From: Cedecea sp000277545
Lineage (GTDB): Bacteria > Pseudomonadota > Gammaproteobacteria > Enterobacterales > Enterobacteriaceae
Assembly: GCA_050847315.1 (NCBI GenBank)
Contig: CP193791.1
DNA length: 64,000 nucleotides
Reading direction: 5' to 3' (one strand)
Below are positions 7,304 to 16,054 of this stretch, in pieces. The translations under genes and the position numbers were made by a program. The notes beneath the pieces are model-generated. The model was not told where the DNA came from. It did not search any database and saw only the letters and a list, made by a program, of their open reading frames with translations. How positions within the stretch are numbered: the first letter of the stretch is position 1; each line of letters starts with the position of its first letter.

Positions 7304-8779
7304 TCAGGCTATAGGCTGCACCGTCTCTCTTTTTTTCAAAGCCGCGATCATTTGCCGCAGTTCAAACTTAAAAACGGGCTGAGAGATACTGAACCCCTGA
7401 AAGAGATGCACCCCGGATGCCAGCAGCAACCTTAATTTCTCGCGGCTATCAATCCCCTCGGCAACGCAGTAACTTCCCGTTAATTCACAGTAGTACGCCA
7501 GGCTTTTGATCAGCGCCAGCGCGTGAGGTTCATACTGCGCGTCGGCCACGACTTTGCGATCCAGTTTGTAATCGTTGAACCGCACCGCCCGCACCGGGAA
7601 ATAAACGCTGCTCTGCGAAAAGCAGTCATCAAGCATCACCCGGTATCCCTGGTGCTGAAGCTGGGTAATAAAGAATCGACTCTCCTGATGCTGATTCAAA
7701 TTCAGATCTTCTGAGATTTCCAGCACCAGCCTGTCCGTCCAGAATGGATTTATCAGTCGGGTACTCAACTGTTTAATAATGCCGAACAGACTTTCACTGT
7801 TTGAAACCGCGGCCGGAATATTCACCGCGAAATAATACTCCCCCTGGTACTGATTAATGCCGCCCACCGCCTCTTGCAGCATAAAGGCCGTTAACAGCCG
7901 CCACGTATAGCTGGAGCGGATCTGCGGCAGAAACTCTGCGGGCTGTAGGGTTTGCCCATTTCGATGCCAGCGGGCCAGGATTTCCAGCCCTTTGAGCTGC
8001 AGCCCGCCGTTCACAATAGGCTGGAATACCGGGTAAATCTGGCGGTTGTGGATGGCATAAACCAGCTCCCTTTCAAACGGTGAAAGGGCAGCCAGCATCC
8101 CCGCCGAGTCTCCTTTTTTCTGCTGATTACTCGCCATCGGCGCCTTCTCATGCAGCAGCGGATGAACCATTTTTTTTAACCCGGATATTCGCTGCACATA
8201 CAGCGTCTTATGGCTGACGCCGCGCTGTTTCGCCTGCTCCTGAATCGTCTGCCCGGCGAGAGAGTCCACCAGCACATCCAGCTCTTTTCGGGTCAAACCT
8301 TCGGGCCGGATCTGGCTCACCAGCTCCTCTTCAAGGGCGTGTTTTTTGAGGCTGACGCTGTTATCCCAGTCCCCGTGCAGCAGCGCGGCCAGGCTGGCGC
8401 AGGGCAGATCGGACGGCACCACCCGCACGCCGCCAAGATAACCGTCTTTTTTCACTAATTTCTGCAGCGAACGCCAGATCCATGAGGCTGAACTTCGGCT
8501 CAAAATGAGCATGGGGAGTTGGCCATCATGGCGATCGAGCAGCTGCGCTACCTGCCGCAAGACGACAAGCAGCCAGTAAGGTTGATCGGGCAGATAGACC
8601 ACAAACCGTGCCCCGCTCTCTTCCTGCAAACTTTCTTCCCCTGAGCCTGGGAAAAATACCGCCCGGGTTTGACCTGCGGCTAACAGATTCTCAAGCCCGC
8701 ACGCCATCATGTTGCAGGGCGAGAGAATGTAGGTCACGCGCTCGCTTACTTTTCCAGGTGCGCCGCTACTGGTAAACAA
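7304..8779 (-). CDS. fimK: FimK-type fimbrial regulator: LuxR-like HTH plus EAL domain
   Basis: A 491-residue protein with an N-terminal region that may act as a receiver or sensor (1-150), a LuxR-like helix-turn-helix (about 160-210) and a C-terminal EAL domain (about 240-485). The expected metal and substrate residues are present: Glu266 in LEILAR, Asn320, Glu354 in LEISE, Asp384-Asp385, Lys405, Glu441 and Gln461, so cyclic-di-GMP hydrolysis is plausible. In Klebsiella, FimK is the last gene of the fim operon and lowers type 1 fimbriation. Here too it is last, overlapping the fimH stop by 14 bp with a TTG start; a GTG at 8737 is the alternative. Confidence 0.85.
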   Translation of the reverse strand: MFTSSGAPGKVSERVTYILSPCNMMACGLENLLAAGQTRAVFFPGSGEESLQEESGARFVVYLPDQPYWLLVVLRQVAQLLDRHDGQLPMLILSRSSASWIWRSLQKLVKKDGYLGGVRVVPSDLPCASLAALLHGDWDNSVSLKKHALEEELVSQIRPEGLTRKELDVLVDSLAGQTIQEQAKQRGVSHKTLYVQRISGLKKMVHPLLHEKAPMASNQQKKGDSAGMLAALSPFERELVYAIHNRQIYPVFQPIVNGGLQLKGLEILARWHRNGQTLQPAEFLPQIRSSYTWRLLTAFMLQEAVGGINQYQGEYYFAVNIPAAVSNSESLFGIIKQLSTRLINPFWTDRLVLEISEDLNLNQHQESRFFITQLQHQGYRVMLDDCFSQSSVYFPVRAVRFNDYKLDRKVVADAQYEPHALALIKSLAYYCELTGSYCVAEGIDSREKLRLLLASGVHLFQGFSISQPVFKFELRQMIAALKKRETVQPIA

Positions 8780-9671
8780 ACGTCACCCCAACGATCGACT
8801 GCACATTACCCGCCGTAACCTGCCCGGTCGTTCTCGCGTAGGTCGCAGTCAGCCCCAGACTAACGGGGGTCGTCCCTACCGTTCCCAGCGAAACGGTGTT
8901 AGCGCTGCCGGCCCCCAAAGCGGCACCATTTCGCAAAAGCTGAACGCCAATTCCCTGAGCAGGCGAGCTGGAAGACGTATTGGTGAAAATGGAGTTATCG
9001 CTGCCCAGCGTGTTGCCAGACAAAAAGTAACCGATTCTCTGATTCTGCGCGCAGCGCACGGTGACGGGCGCAGGCGCCGTGCCAGGGTAATCCGGCAGAT
9101 TCACCGTCACGTTACGGGCGGATACGTCACAGCCACCGGTGGGCACCACAACATCGTTGTTGGCGTAGATATTCCAGTTGATGATCTGGCGATTCCCGTT
9201 AATGGAATCTTCTTTTTCCAGAATAAGCTGGGCAATCATGGTGTTGGCTTTAACCACTACGCCGCTGGCGGTGCTGATAGGCGTTAAATACAGCACCGCC
9301 TGCCAGCCACGATAATCCCCCCAGGTGTGGTTCACCCAGGCGGTTTCCGTTGTGGTCGGGAAAGGATATTGCACCCCGAAGTAACCTAATGATCCTCTGA
9401 AAGCAGAGAGCACGCCCTGATACGCCGAGCCGGACCGGATCCTTACCGGATCGGTATATTGGCTTGGGGCATCGTTTTTGCACTGAATCGACTGGGAAAG
9501 ATCGACCACTAAGTTTTGCCCTGCCGAAATGGACGGCACAAGATTAACATTGACGTTCACGGTGCCGGAGCCGCTGATGGATGTCCCCAGCGACTGGCAG
9601 GTAAAGGCCTGGCCTGCGGTTGACCATCCCAGCCCGGCCAGAGTGGCCAATAACGCGATGATTTTTTTCAT
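8766..9671 (-). CDS. fimH: Type 1-like fimbrial tip adhesin
   Basis: A protein of 301 residues with a signal peptide ending near GQA. It has the two-domain layout of FimH: an N-terminal lectin-like domain with a disulfide pair, and a C-terminal pilin domain beginning around GGCDVSARNV and ending in the chaperone-recognition strand VGVTFVYQ. I chose ATG 9671 because AGGAGG precedes it closely; an upstream ATG would add 13 residues before the signal peptide. FimH caps the fimbria and usually binds mannosides. Ligand specificity cannot be read here. It follows fimG by 16 bp and overlaps fimK. Confidence 0.85.
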   Translation of the reverse strand: MKKIIALLATLAGLGWSTAGQAFTCQSLGTSISGSGTVNVNVNLVPSISAGQNLVVDLSQSIQCKNDAPSQYTDPVRIRSGSAYQGVLSAFRGSLGYFGVQYPFPTTTETAWVNHTWGDYRGWQAVLYLTPISTASGVVVKANTMIAQLILEKEDSINGNRQIINWNIYANNDVVVPTGGCDVSARNVTVNLPDYPGTAPAPVTVRCAQNQRIGYFLSGNTLGSDNSIFTNTSSSSPAQGIGVQLLRNGAALGAGSANTVSLGTVGTTPVSLGLTATYARTTGQVTAGNVQSIVGVTFVYQ

Positions 9672-9687
9672 TCCATCCTCCTTGCGA

Positions 9688-10191
9688 TCAGGACCAGGTG
9701 TAAGTGACATTGATCACCGCCTGAATGGTTCCCTGGGTAGTCCCGCCGTTGACCGTTATCGCTCTGACCTGCAGAGGAAAACTCGTCGCCTGACTGCCGG
9801 CATCCACCGGCACGGTTTTATTGGCACCGTTATTCAGCGTTGCCCCGCCGATGTCCCGCAGCTGGAGCTGGAGGTTACGCGCCGTGCCCTGGTTGGCGTA
9901 ATACCCCGTCGCATCCGCCGTGCCGCTGAACGTTGCGGTCACTTTAGAGGTCCCGACCGGGCAGTTGGTCAAGCTCAGGACAACATCATGCCAGGCGGAT
10001 GAAGCACCGGCCTGCACCAGGCTAAAGGTATAGAGATCGCCCAGATCGACCGTGGCCGTTGGGGTCGAGATCGTGCAGGGCTTCGCCACTACTCTGCCGT
10101 TCACGGTAATGGTGACGTCATCCGCCTTTGCCGTGGCAGAGAGCACCAGCAGCACTCCGGCAAGCACCCTCCCGGGTAGAATCCATTTCAT
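9688..10191 (-). CDS. fimG: Minor fimbrial subunit, FimG-like
   Basis: A 167-residue pilin with a signal peptide (cleavage near AKA), the early Cys of KPCTIS, a second Cys in LTNCPVG, and a C-terminal beta strand ending in INVTYTWS, as in chaperone-usher minor pilins. Its position between fimF and fimH matches FimG, which links the adhesin to the fibrillum. A GGAGG ribosome site precedes the ATG. Confidence 0.8.
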   Translation of the reverse strand: MKWILPGRVLAGVLLVLSATAKADDVTITVNGRVVAKPCTISTPTATVDLGDLYTFSLVQAGASSAWHDVVLSLTNCPVGTSKVTATFSGTADATGYYANQGTARNLQLQLRDIGGATLNNGANKTVPVDAGSQATSFPLQVRAITVNGGTTQGTIQAVINVTYTWS

Positions 10192-10203
10192 GTCCGCCTC
10201 CGG

Positions 10204-10731
10204 TTACTGAAATTCAAGTGTGAATATTGCGGTCGCATTTACGTGCCCGGCGGTGACCGGCAGCTGCGTTGCCATCAGGCGCGCATAAAAACCCAACACG
10301 TTGGTCTGGCCGGGCACCAGCGTGGTCCACTGAATTGCCGACGATCCCGCGTTGATCGGCATCGGCGTCCGGGCGCTGTTCAGGATTTGTATCCCCATGC
10401 CTGCAGCCGCTGCCGCGCCGCTATCCAGCTTTAATAAACTGGTGTTGACGCTATCCGCCACGCCGGTAAAGCCCACTTTCACCGCGGTAGCCAGGCCGCC
10501 ACACGGGGAAAGCACGATGCGAAAAGGCACCAGCGCGGTGGTGGCTCCCACCGCAGAAAACTGTTTGGCCGGGTTATTCATCAGATCGACGATGAAATCT
10601 TTCGACTCCGCCGCAACCGCGCAGGCGTTGTCCCGAACATTGCCACTAATCGTAATGGTGCTGTCTGCCGCATCCGCAGCGGCGGCGAACAGTGACAGGG
10701 CGATGCCGACGATATAAAGAGATTTAGTCAT
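10204..10731 (-). CDS. fimF: Minor fimbrial subunit, FimF-like
   Basis: A 175-residue pilin. It has a signal peptide to about ADAAD, a Cys pair (DNACAV and LSPCGG) and a terminal strand ending ATAIFTLEFQ typical of type 1 minor subunits. By order after the usher it corresponds to FimF, an adaptor in the tip fibrillum. The spacing to the usher gene and to fimG is about ten bases, consistent with one transcript. Confidence 0.8.
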   Translation of the reverse strand: MTKSLYIVGIALSLFAAAADAADSTITISGNVRDNACAVAAESKDFIVDLMNNPAKQFSAVGATTALVPFRIVLSPCGGLATAVKVGFTGVADSVNTSLLKLDSGAAAAAGMGIQILNSARTPMPINAGSSAIQWTTLVPGQTNVLGFYARLMATQLPVTAGHVNATAIFTLEFQ

Positions 10732-10740
10732 GCTTATTCC

Positions 10741-13374
10741 TTAGCGACACAGCGCCGAAAGCGAGCTCAGCATCTGCTTCTGGCTCTCTTCACCCAGACG
10801 GTAGTCCGCCACGCAGCTGGCACCCGGCCCGTCTCCCCATTTGGCCAGCACCTTGCCCACCAGCGGCATTCCGCTCAGGTACACCTGCCCGCCGTCGGCC
10901 ACAATACTGCTCACCTGCAGGCCTTCGGCGGTCACAACCGCCCCGAAAGGCAGAGGCTTGCCGTTGTGGGTCAGCGTCATGAGCATTTTCACCCCAACCT
11001 GTGGCTTGAATTCCGCGCGCACCACGGCGCCGTGGGTGGGCACCACGTTGGCGACCGCATCCTGAAGGTCTACGTTGTCAGCCAGCGTGTTGGTGTCCAG
11101 CGCGATCCTGTTTTCGCGGTAATCGCTGGCATACGGGAGCACGGCATAACCGCGCCAGTCAGTACGAACCCCGGTTTGGTTTTCGACTTTGACGTCCCCG
11201 GCTCCGGGGGCTTTCACCAGCACGACCGTGCTGTTCAGCGGCTGGCTGAAGGTCACACCATCCGCATGCGCCAGTACGCCACCGCTCGCGCCGTAGTAAA
11301 CCTGTTTCATGCCGTCGCTGCGGCTGTAGCCCACGTTCGCGTTGCCGTATCCGCCGCGGTAGTTCAGTGCGGCATAACCTGTACTGCTGCTATTCCCGTG
11401 CCCGCCGCCCGCATAGCCGGTCTGCACGCTATAGCTCAGGTTATTGTCCTCCAGCAGCGTGCCGTACAGCCCGGCCAGGTTGGTCATCCGGCCATTAAGA
11501 TCGTGTGAGGCGCTGTAGCTGGCGTTGGCATTACGCCAGACGGATTTGCTGTCGGAACGCAGCCAGTGGCTGAACGGGATATTGACGTTTACCGCCAGCA
11601 TCTGGTCACGCCCTTCCTGCCAGGCGTTTTTCGTCAGGCTGTAGCTGACCGTCCAGTTGATGTCATCCACGGCGGTGTTTAACCCCACCTGCATCTGTTC
11701 GTCGGCGCTGCTACTGTTCCAGTAAGTCTGGTGGCTGCCGCTGAGATAAAGCGTTGTTGTTCTGCCCAACTGTTGGGTCAGGCTCAGCTGCACCCTGCCG
11801 CGCTTGTTGTAGGCGAGGTTGTAGTAGTCGGTAAACTTAGGTTTAACCTGAATGACGCCGTCCTGCGTTTCCACGCGGTAACCGCTCATCCGGCTGTAGG
11901 CACTGTCGGCGAGGGTAAAATAGCCGCTGGTTGAATACCGGTAGCCCACCAGCTGGATGTTGGTGCCCAGTTCATTCAGCGATTTGTTATAGAGGAAACG
12001 CAGCGATTGCCCCTGGTGTTCGCTGTCATCGGCGAGCCTGGCGTTGGCCTGAGTGACGTCCATCGACAGCGCCCCCAGCGCCCCCATGTTTTTCCCTACG
12101 CCCAGGTTGAAGCTGCGGTAACGGTCAGCCAGCTGGCTGCCGCCATAAAGCGTCCAGCCATCGGGCAAACCATGCAGCACCGTGCCCTGGAAGAACTTAG
12201 GCTCTTCCTGCTGGCGGTTGCCGCTGCGATATTCCCCGGCCGTCAGTGAAAAACGCGTGCGCCCTTCGCGCTGTAAAACAGGCACGGATGACCACGGCAC
12301 GCTGAAGATCTGGCTGCTGCCGTCGGTTTCTTTGATAGTGACCTGCAGATCGCCGCCGCTAGTGGCAGCGTAGAGATCGTTAATCGTGAAAGGGCCTGGC
12401 GGAACGGTGCCCTGATAGATTTCATAGCCATTTTGTTTGACGATGACGTGCGCCGTGCCCCGGGCAATACCGCGAATCACCGGCGCAAAGCCTTTCATGC
12501 TGTCGGGCAGCATATTATCGTCGGAGGCTAATTGAGCCCCCCGGAAATTGATCCCGTCAAAAATATCGCTGTCGGTATAGCTGTCGCCCAGCGTTAACCG
12601 GGAGCGCAGGGAAATAATATCGCGCTCAAGCCAGGTGTTTACGTGCTGCCATTTGTTTTCGTTCGCTGAGCTGCCGCCGCCGCTGTTGTAGCTCCAGGTG
12701 GTGTTGTCACGCAGTCGCCATGCCCCGAGGTTGATCCCGCTCTGAAGGTTCAGCCAGGCATAATTGCTGTTACCACCGCGATCGTTTTGCACGCTATTGC
12801 CGGTAAAGTTGTAATTCAGCAGGCCGGCGTTAATGCCGTTATCCCAGCGTTCAGGCGGGATATAGCCTCTGGCCCGGTTGCCCATAAACGCCTGCGGCAC
12901 CGTCAGGTTGAGCCTTTGGAGACCAACATCAAACCCGGCGGTCGCCTCAGGAATAAGTTCAGTCATCGGGACGCAGGCGTCCGACGCCAGGGCGTTCATG
13001 CCGGCAATGGCCGCCACATCGACGCCCATTCCGGCCCATTGCTCACGCGTCAGGCAGGGAGCCAGGCCGCTGCTGCTCTTTGCCGCATCAAATTTGACGT
13101 CCCGCGTGGCGACAAATCCCTCGTTGAGATAAATATCGACGCGATAGGTCCCCGGCGGCGCTTCCTGCCCACTTTCGAAGCTGGACAAATCAGCCACCGC
13201 AGAGGGATCGTCGGCTAAAAAGCGCGGGTTAAAATAGAGATCCGCATGGGCGGAACAGGCTTGCATAGCAATGAAAAGCGCCAGCGGCGTTTGTACCAGA
13301 GTAAAAAAAGAAGCTAATTTGCGCCGCGGACGACGGAAGCCGAAACGCGCTAATCCATATTTTAGATGTGACAT
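10741..13374 (-). CDS. fimD: Outer membrane fimbrial usher
   Basis: An 877-residue usher with a long signal region ending near CSAHA. It has an N-terminal chaperone-binding domain starting YFNPRFL, a 24-strand barrel containing the plug domain, and C-terminal domains ending with a Cys pair (GASCVADY and SALCR). Ushers catalyse ordered assembly and secretion of pilins. The ATG at 13374 has a GGAGG site; the ATG six codons upstream does not. Length is normal for FimD (about 850-880). Confidence 0.9.
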   Translation of the reverse strand: MSHLKYGLARFGFRRPRRKLASFFTLVQTPLALFIAMQACSAHADLYFNPRFLADDPSAVADLSSFESGQEAPPGTYRVDIYLNEGFVATRDVKFDAAKSSSGLAPCLTREQWAGMGVDVAAIAGMNALASDACVPMTELIPEATAGFDVGLQRLNLTVPQAFMGNRARGYIPPERWDNGINAGLLNYNFTGNSVQNDRGGNSNYAWLNLQSGINLGAWRLRDNTTWSYNSGGGSSANENKWQHVNTWLERDIISLRSRLTLGDSYTDSDIFDGINFRGAQLASDDNMLPDSMKGFAPVIRGIARGTAHVIVKQNGYEIYQGTVPPGPFTINDLYAATSGGDLQVTIKETDGSSQIFSVPWSSVPVLQREGRTRFSLTAGEYRSGNRQQEEPKFFQGTVLHGLPDGWTLYGGSQLADRYRSFNLGVGKNMGALGALSMDVTQANARLADDSEHQGQSLRFLYNKSLNELGTNIQLVGYRYSTSGYFTLADSAYSRMSGYRVETQDGVIQVKPKFTDYYNLAYNKRGRVQLSLTQQLGRTTTLYLSGSHQTYWNSSSADEQMQVGLNTAVDDINWTVSYSLTKNAWQEGRDQMLAVNVNIPFSHWLRSDSKSVWRNANASYSASHDLNGRMTNLAGLYGTLLEDNNLSYSVQTGYAGGGHGNSSSTGYAALNYRGGYGNANVGYSRSDGMKQVYYGASGGVLAHADGVTFSQPLNSTVVLVKAPGAGDVKVENQTGVRTDWRGYAVLPYASDYRENRIALDTNTLADNVDLQDAVANVVPTHGAVVRAEFKPQVGVKMLMTLTHNGKPLPFGAVVTAEGLQVSSIVADGGQVYLSGMPLVGKVLAKWGDGPGASCVADYRLGEESQKQMLSSLSALCR

Positions 13375-13446
13375 TGTCCCTCCGGTCAGCATTCGCCCGG
13401 CAGTCAGTTCTTCGTTGTTATTTAACGCAGGACGGCCTGTCCTGAA

Positions 13447-14190
13447 TTACTGCATAACGCCCTGCATCCGTGGCGTAAGCGCCCCGTAGTCGTTAATGGT
13501 CTGGTAAGTGATGTTGGCCCCGGCATCGGCCGGTATCTTCACGGAGGTTTTTCCCATCGGTGGGACAAGCGCATTGTCCAGCACGCGGGTGCCGGCATTT
13601 ATATCCGTCACCGTCAGGTAATACGGGGTGGGATTGTTTACTGTCAGCTGGCCGTTGCTGCGGCTAAAGGTCAGCTTTTCTGCCGCTTTCTCCGGGGCCA
13701 GCGCCAGGTTATCCGGGCGGTAATAAAGTTTAATTCGGCTGATGATCGCCAGCTGGAGCGTGTTCTCATTCAGCTTTGATTTTTCCATGGATGGAATGGC
13801 TTTCACGTTCAGCCAGAACAGGCTCTCCCGATCCTTCGGCAGCTGATTATTGGTCGCATCTAAAATGCGTAACGTGGTTTCTTTTTTCCCTTTGATGGCA
13901 AACAGCGGCGGGGTAATCACGAACCGGCTGTCTTTATCGCCATTAGCGTTTTCTACCCACGACTGAATAAGGTAAGTACTTTTTTCATCGTTGCTGGTTA
14001 CCGCCAGCTGAACCTGCTTTTGCCCTTCAGGATAAATAACGCGAGTCGCCCCTAACGCTACACCCGCCTCTGCAGGAGCCATAAAGCCGATTGTCGCAGC
14101 TATCATCATCGCCGCCAGTAAACCGCGACCTCTTAGTAAGCTTTTTGTCACGCTCGCACCTTTGTCCTTGTCGTTGTTGTTTGTGTCCAC
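13447..14190 (-). CDS. fimC: Periplasmic fimbrial chaperone
   Basis: A 247-residue PapD/FimC-type chaperone. It has a long N-terminal leader with signal peptide (to about PAEA), the G1-strand region LAIISRIKLYYRP, and the conserved VNNPTPYYLT segment of the second immunoglobulin domain. It stabilises pilin subunits by donor-strand complementation and hands them to FimD. The annotated start is GTG; the polar N-terminus before the hydrophobic core is unusually long, so a later start is possible, though no better ribosome site is obvious. Confidence 0.85.
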   Translation of the reverse strand: MDTNNNDKDKGASVTKSLLRGRGLLAAMMIAATIGFMAPAEAGVALGATRVIYPEGQKQVQLAVTSNDEKSTYLIQSWVENANGDKDSRFVITPPLFAIKGKKETTLRILDATNNQLPKDRESLFWLNVKAIPSMEKSKLNENTLQLAIISRIKLYYRPDNLALAPEKAAEKLTFSRSNGQLTVNNPTPYYLTVTDINAGTRVLDNALVPPMGKTSVKIPADAGANITYQTINDYGALTPRMQGVMQ

Positions 14191-14206
14191 TACGCCCTCA
14201 TTCTGG

Positions 14207-14749
14207 CTACAGGTAGGTCAAAGAAAACCAGGCCTGGGCATTAGCCAGCCCGCCGGTAACCTGATGCCCGGTGGCGCGATATTTGGCGATAAAATGGAGA
14301 GTGTTTGGCCCGGCGTATATCCGGGTCCAGGCCTTTGCAGGGGCATTCAATGGGATTTGGCGCTCCTCGGCATCAAAAAGGGCAACGCCCACGCCTTCAG
14401 CTATGCCCGGTCCCTCGCCCACCGAAAGTACCGCCGGATTTTTACCGTCGGCCACGCCCATAAACGCCACGCCAACGTGCCGGCTAACATTGGTATTACA
14501 GTCCTGAAGGTGGAGCGCGAAAGGCACCGGGTCGCTGTCTTCGCCTGGCGCGTGGAAGCGATTGCTGCTGATCCTGCCCATTTCGACCGTCATTTGGCGG
14601 TCGCCCGCTTCCACGCGGCAGGATTCGGCAACGATCGTGCCCTGGAAGCGCATATTGCCGCCCGGCAGCATCACATGCGTTCGGTTACCGGCCAGCGCCA
14701 GGGATGGCAGGAGAACGCTCAATAGAATCAGCTTGATTCCTCTCATCAT
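14207..14749 (-). CDS. fimI: Fimbrial subunit, FimI-like
   Basis: A pilin of about 180 residues with a signal peptide (to SLALA), a conserved disulfide pair (ESCRV and QDCNT) and a C-terminal strand ending WFSLTYL. It sits between fimA and fimC, where fimI lies in E. coli and Klebsiella. FimI is thought to terminate or anchor the rod at the usher. The start is one of two adjacent ATGs (14749 or 14746), with AAGGTG just upstream. Confidence 0.8.
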   Translation of the reverse strand: MMRGIKLILLSVLLPSLALAGNRTHVMLPGGNMRFQGTIVAESCRVEAGDRQMTVEMGRISSNRFHAPGEDSDPVPFALHLQDCNTNVSRHVGVAFMGVADGKNPAVLSVGEGPGIAEGVGVALFDAEERQIPLNAPAKAWTRIYAGPNTLHFIAKYRATGHQVTGGLANAQAWFSLTYL

Positions 14750-14821
14750 TATCACCTTCAAATCCGTAGTAGATGACGGGCCGTCCCTGGCCCCGAGTGA
14801 TTTCCCTGTATGACTGACTGA

Positions 14822-15361
14822 TTACTCGTACTGAACTTTAAAGGTCGCGTCCGCGTTAGCGGTACCGGCCGTAGCCGCACCCAGCGCGATGTAACGGGCC
14901 TGCAGAGGAATAATATTGGTGCCATCGTTCAGCGTGGTTTTGGCGCTGAAGGTTGCCCCATCCAGTGCCAGCGGTGTGCTGGTGTTGTCGAGAATTTGAA
15001 TCCCCACATTAGTCGCACTGCCCGCCGCAGGGCCCTGAATTGCCAGCGTGTCGGTCTTGCCGGTGACGGCAACGCCAGAGAACGCAACGGAGGCTTTGGT
15101 GGAAACAGTGGTATCGCAATCGTTCAGTTGGATGTTGAAACCTACTGCAGAACTGGTGCTACCTGCCGCAGCCAGTCGGGCAGAACGAACCTGGCCCAGT
15201 TGAACAGTCTGGTCCACCGACCCCGCATCAACGGCACAAGCTGCGTTAACAATTTCACCTTTGAAATGAACGGTGCCACCGTTAACCGTCACGGCATAAG
15301 CCGCACCCGAGCTCAAAGAGAGGGCTGACAGTGCAACGAGAGCCAGATTTTTGATTTTCAT
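14822..15361 (-). CDS. fimA: Major type 1 fimbrial subunit
   Basis: A 179-residue major pilin. It has a signal peptide ending at AYA, the Cys pair in NAACAVD and NDCDT, and a C-terminal ADATFKVQYE strand matching FimA. It is the first gene of the leftward fim operon. The 61-bp gap to fimI could allow a higher level of fimA message. Composition is balanced and like the rest of the operon. Confidence 0.9.
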   Translation of the reverse strand: MKIKNLALVALSALSLSSGAAYAVTVNGGTVHFKGEIVNAACAVDAGSVDQTVQLGQVRSARLAAAGSTSSAVGFNIQLNDCDTTVSTKASVAFSGVAVTGKTDTLAIQGPAAGSATNVGIQILDNTSTPLALDGATFSAKTTLNDGTNIIPLQARYIALGAATAGTANADATFKVQYE

Positions 15362-16054
15362 AATTTATTCCTTTAAACAATTTCACTAAAACGAATCAGA
15401 ACCGGCAGTCGCTATGCCTTCCATAAGACCTATGTTTCAGCTTCACGAAACGATCGCCTATTCACATAAGCTCGCCCCTAAGAGAGCTACCCTCTCAATA
15501 TTGGTGGGAGCCGGGGTGAAATATTAATAAAGTATCCCGAGTCGTCTTTGAAATTATATTTAACAAAACATCAATATCATCACATTGCATTGATTTTAAA
15601 TGTTTTTTATATTTCATCCTATTAGGATTTTTCCCTAAATTTATTCTCAATAGCGCTTTTGAAATTAATTTCTATTGACATTCCACACGTTGTAAAGAAA
15701 CTAGAGAAGAAACAGGAATGTTGACTAAAAATTCAAAAAAAAGACTACACATAAAAAACAACAGGGATAATTTCGCTTAAAATAATTATAAAACATTCAT
15801 TGCATTGAATTTATCATTAATATTACAGACGAATAATCATCCAGAATTTATTAAAAGGAACTTAATATGCAGCGTTAATCTGGCATCAGCCGCAAATCTT
15901 AGTTTGCACATTTAAAAAGTAATACCTGACGCAAACATCTTTCATGCTGCGTAGGCCGGGCTTTCACATATCAAAAAAACCTCTGGCGAGGATATACCAC
16001 GCAATAAAACCTATTGCATCGGGTATAGAAAATAATGACTAATGGACAATTGAT
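15362..16054. promoter_or_regulatory. A+T-rich divergent region between fimA and a second EAL gene
   Basis: These 693 bp hold the promoters of the fim operon (leftward) and of the EAL-domain gene at 16055 (rightward). The centre is strongly A+T-rich. I looked for the TTGGGGCC inverted repeats of an E. coli-type fimS switch and for fimB/fimE recombinase genes and found neither in the window. No small gene with a clear ribosome site is seen. Confidence 0.5.

Noticed and set aside
15362..15560. fimS-like invertible switch
   Set aside because: The expected 9-bp inverted repeats are not present, and no recombinase gene is in the window.
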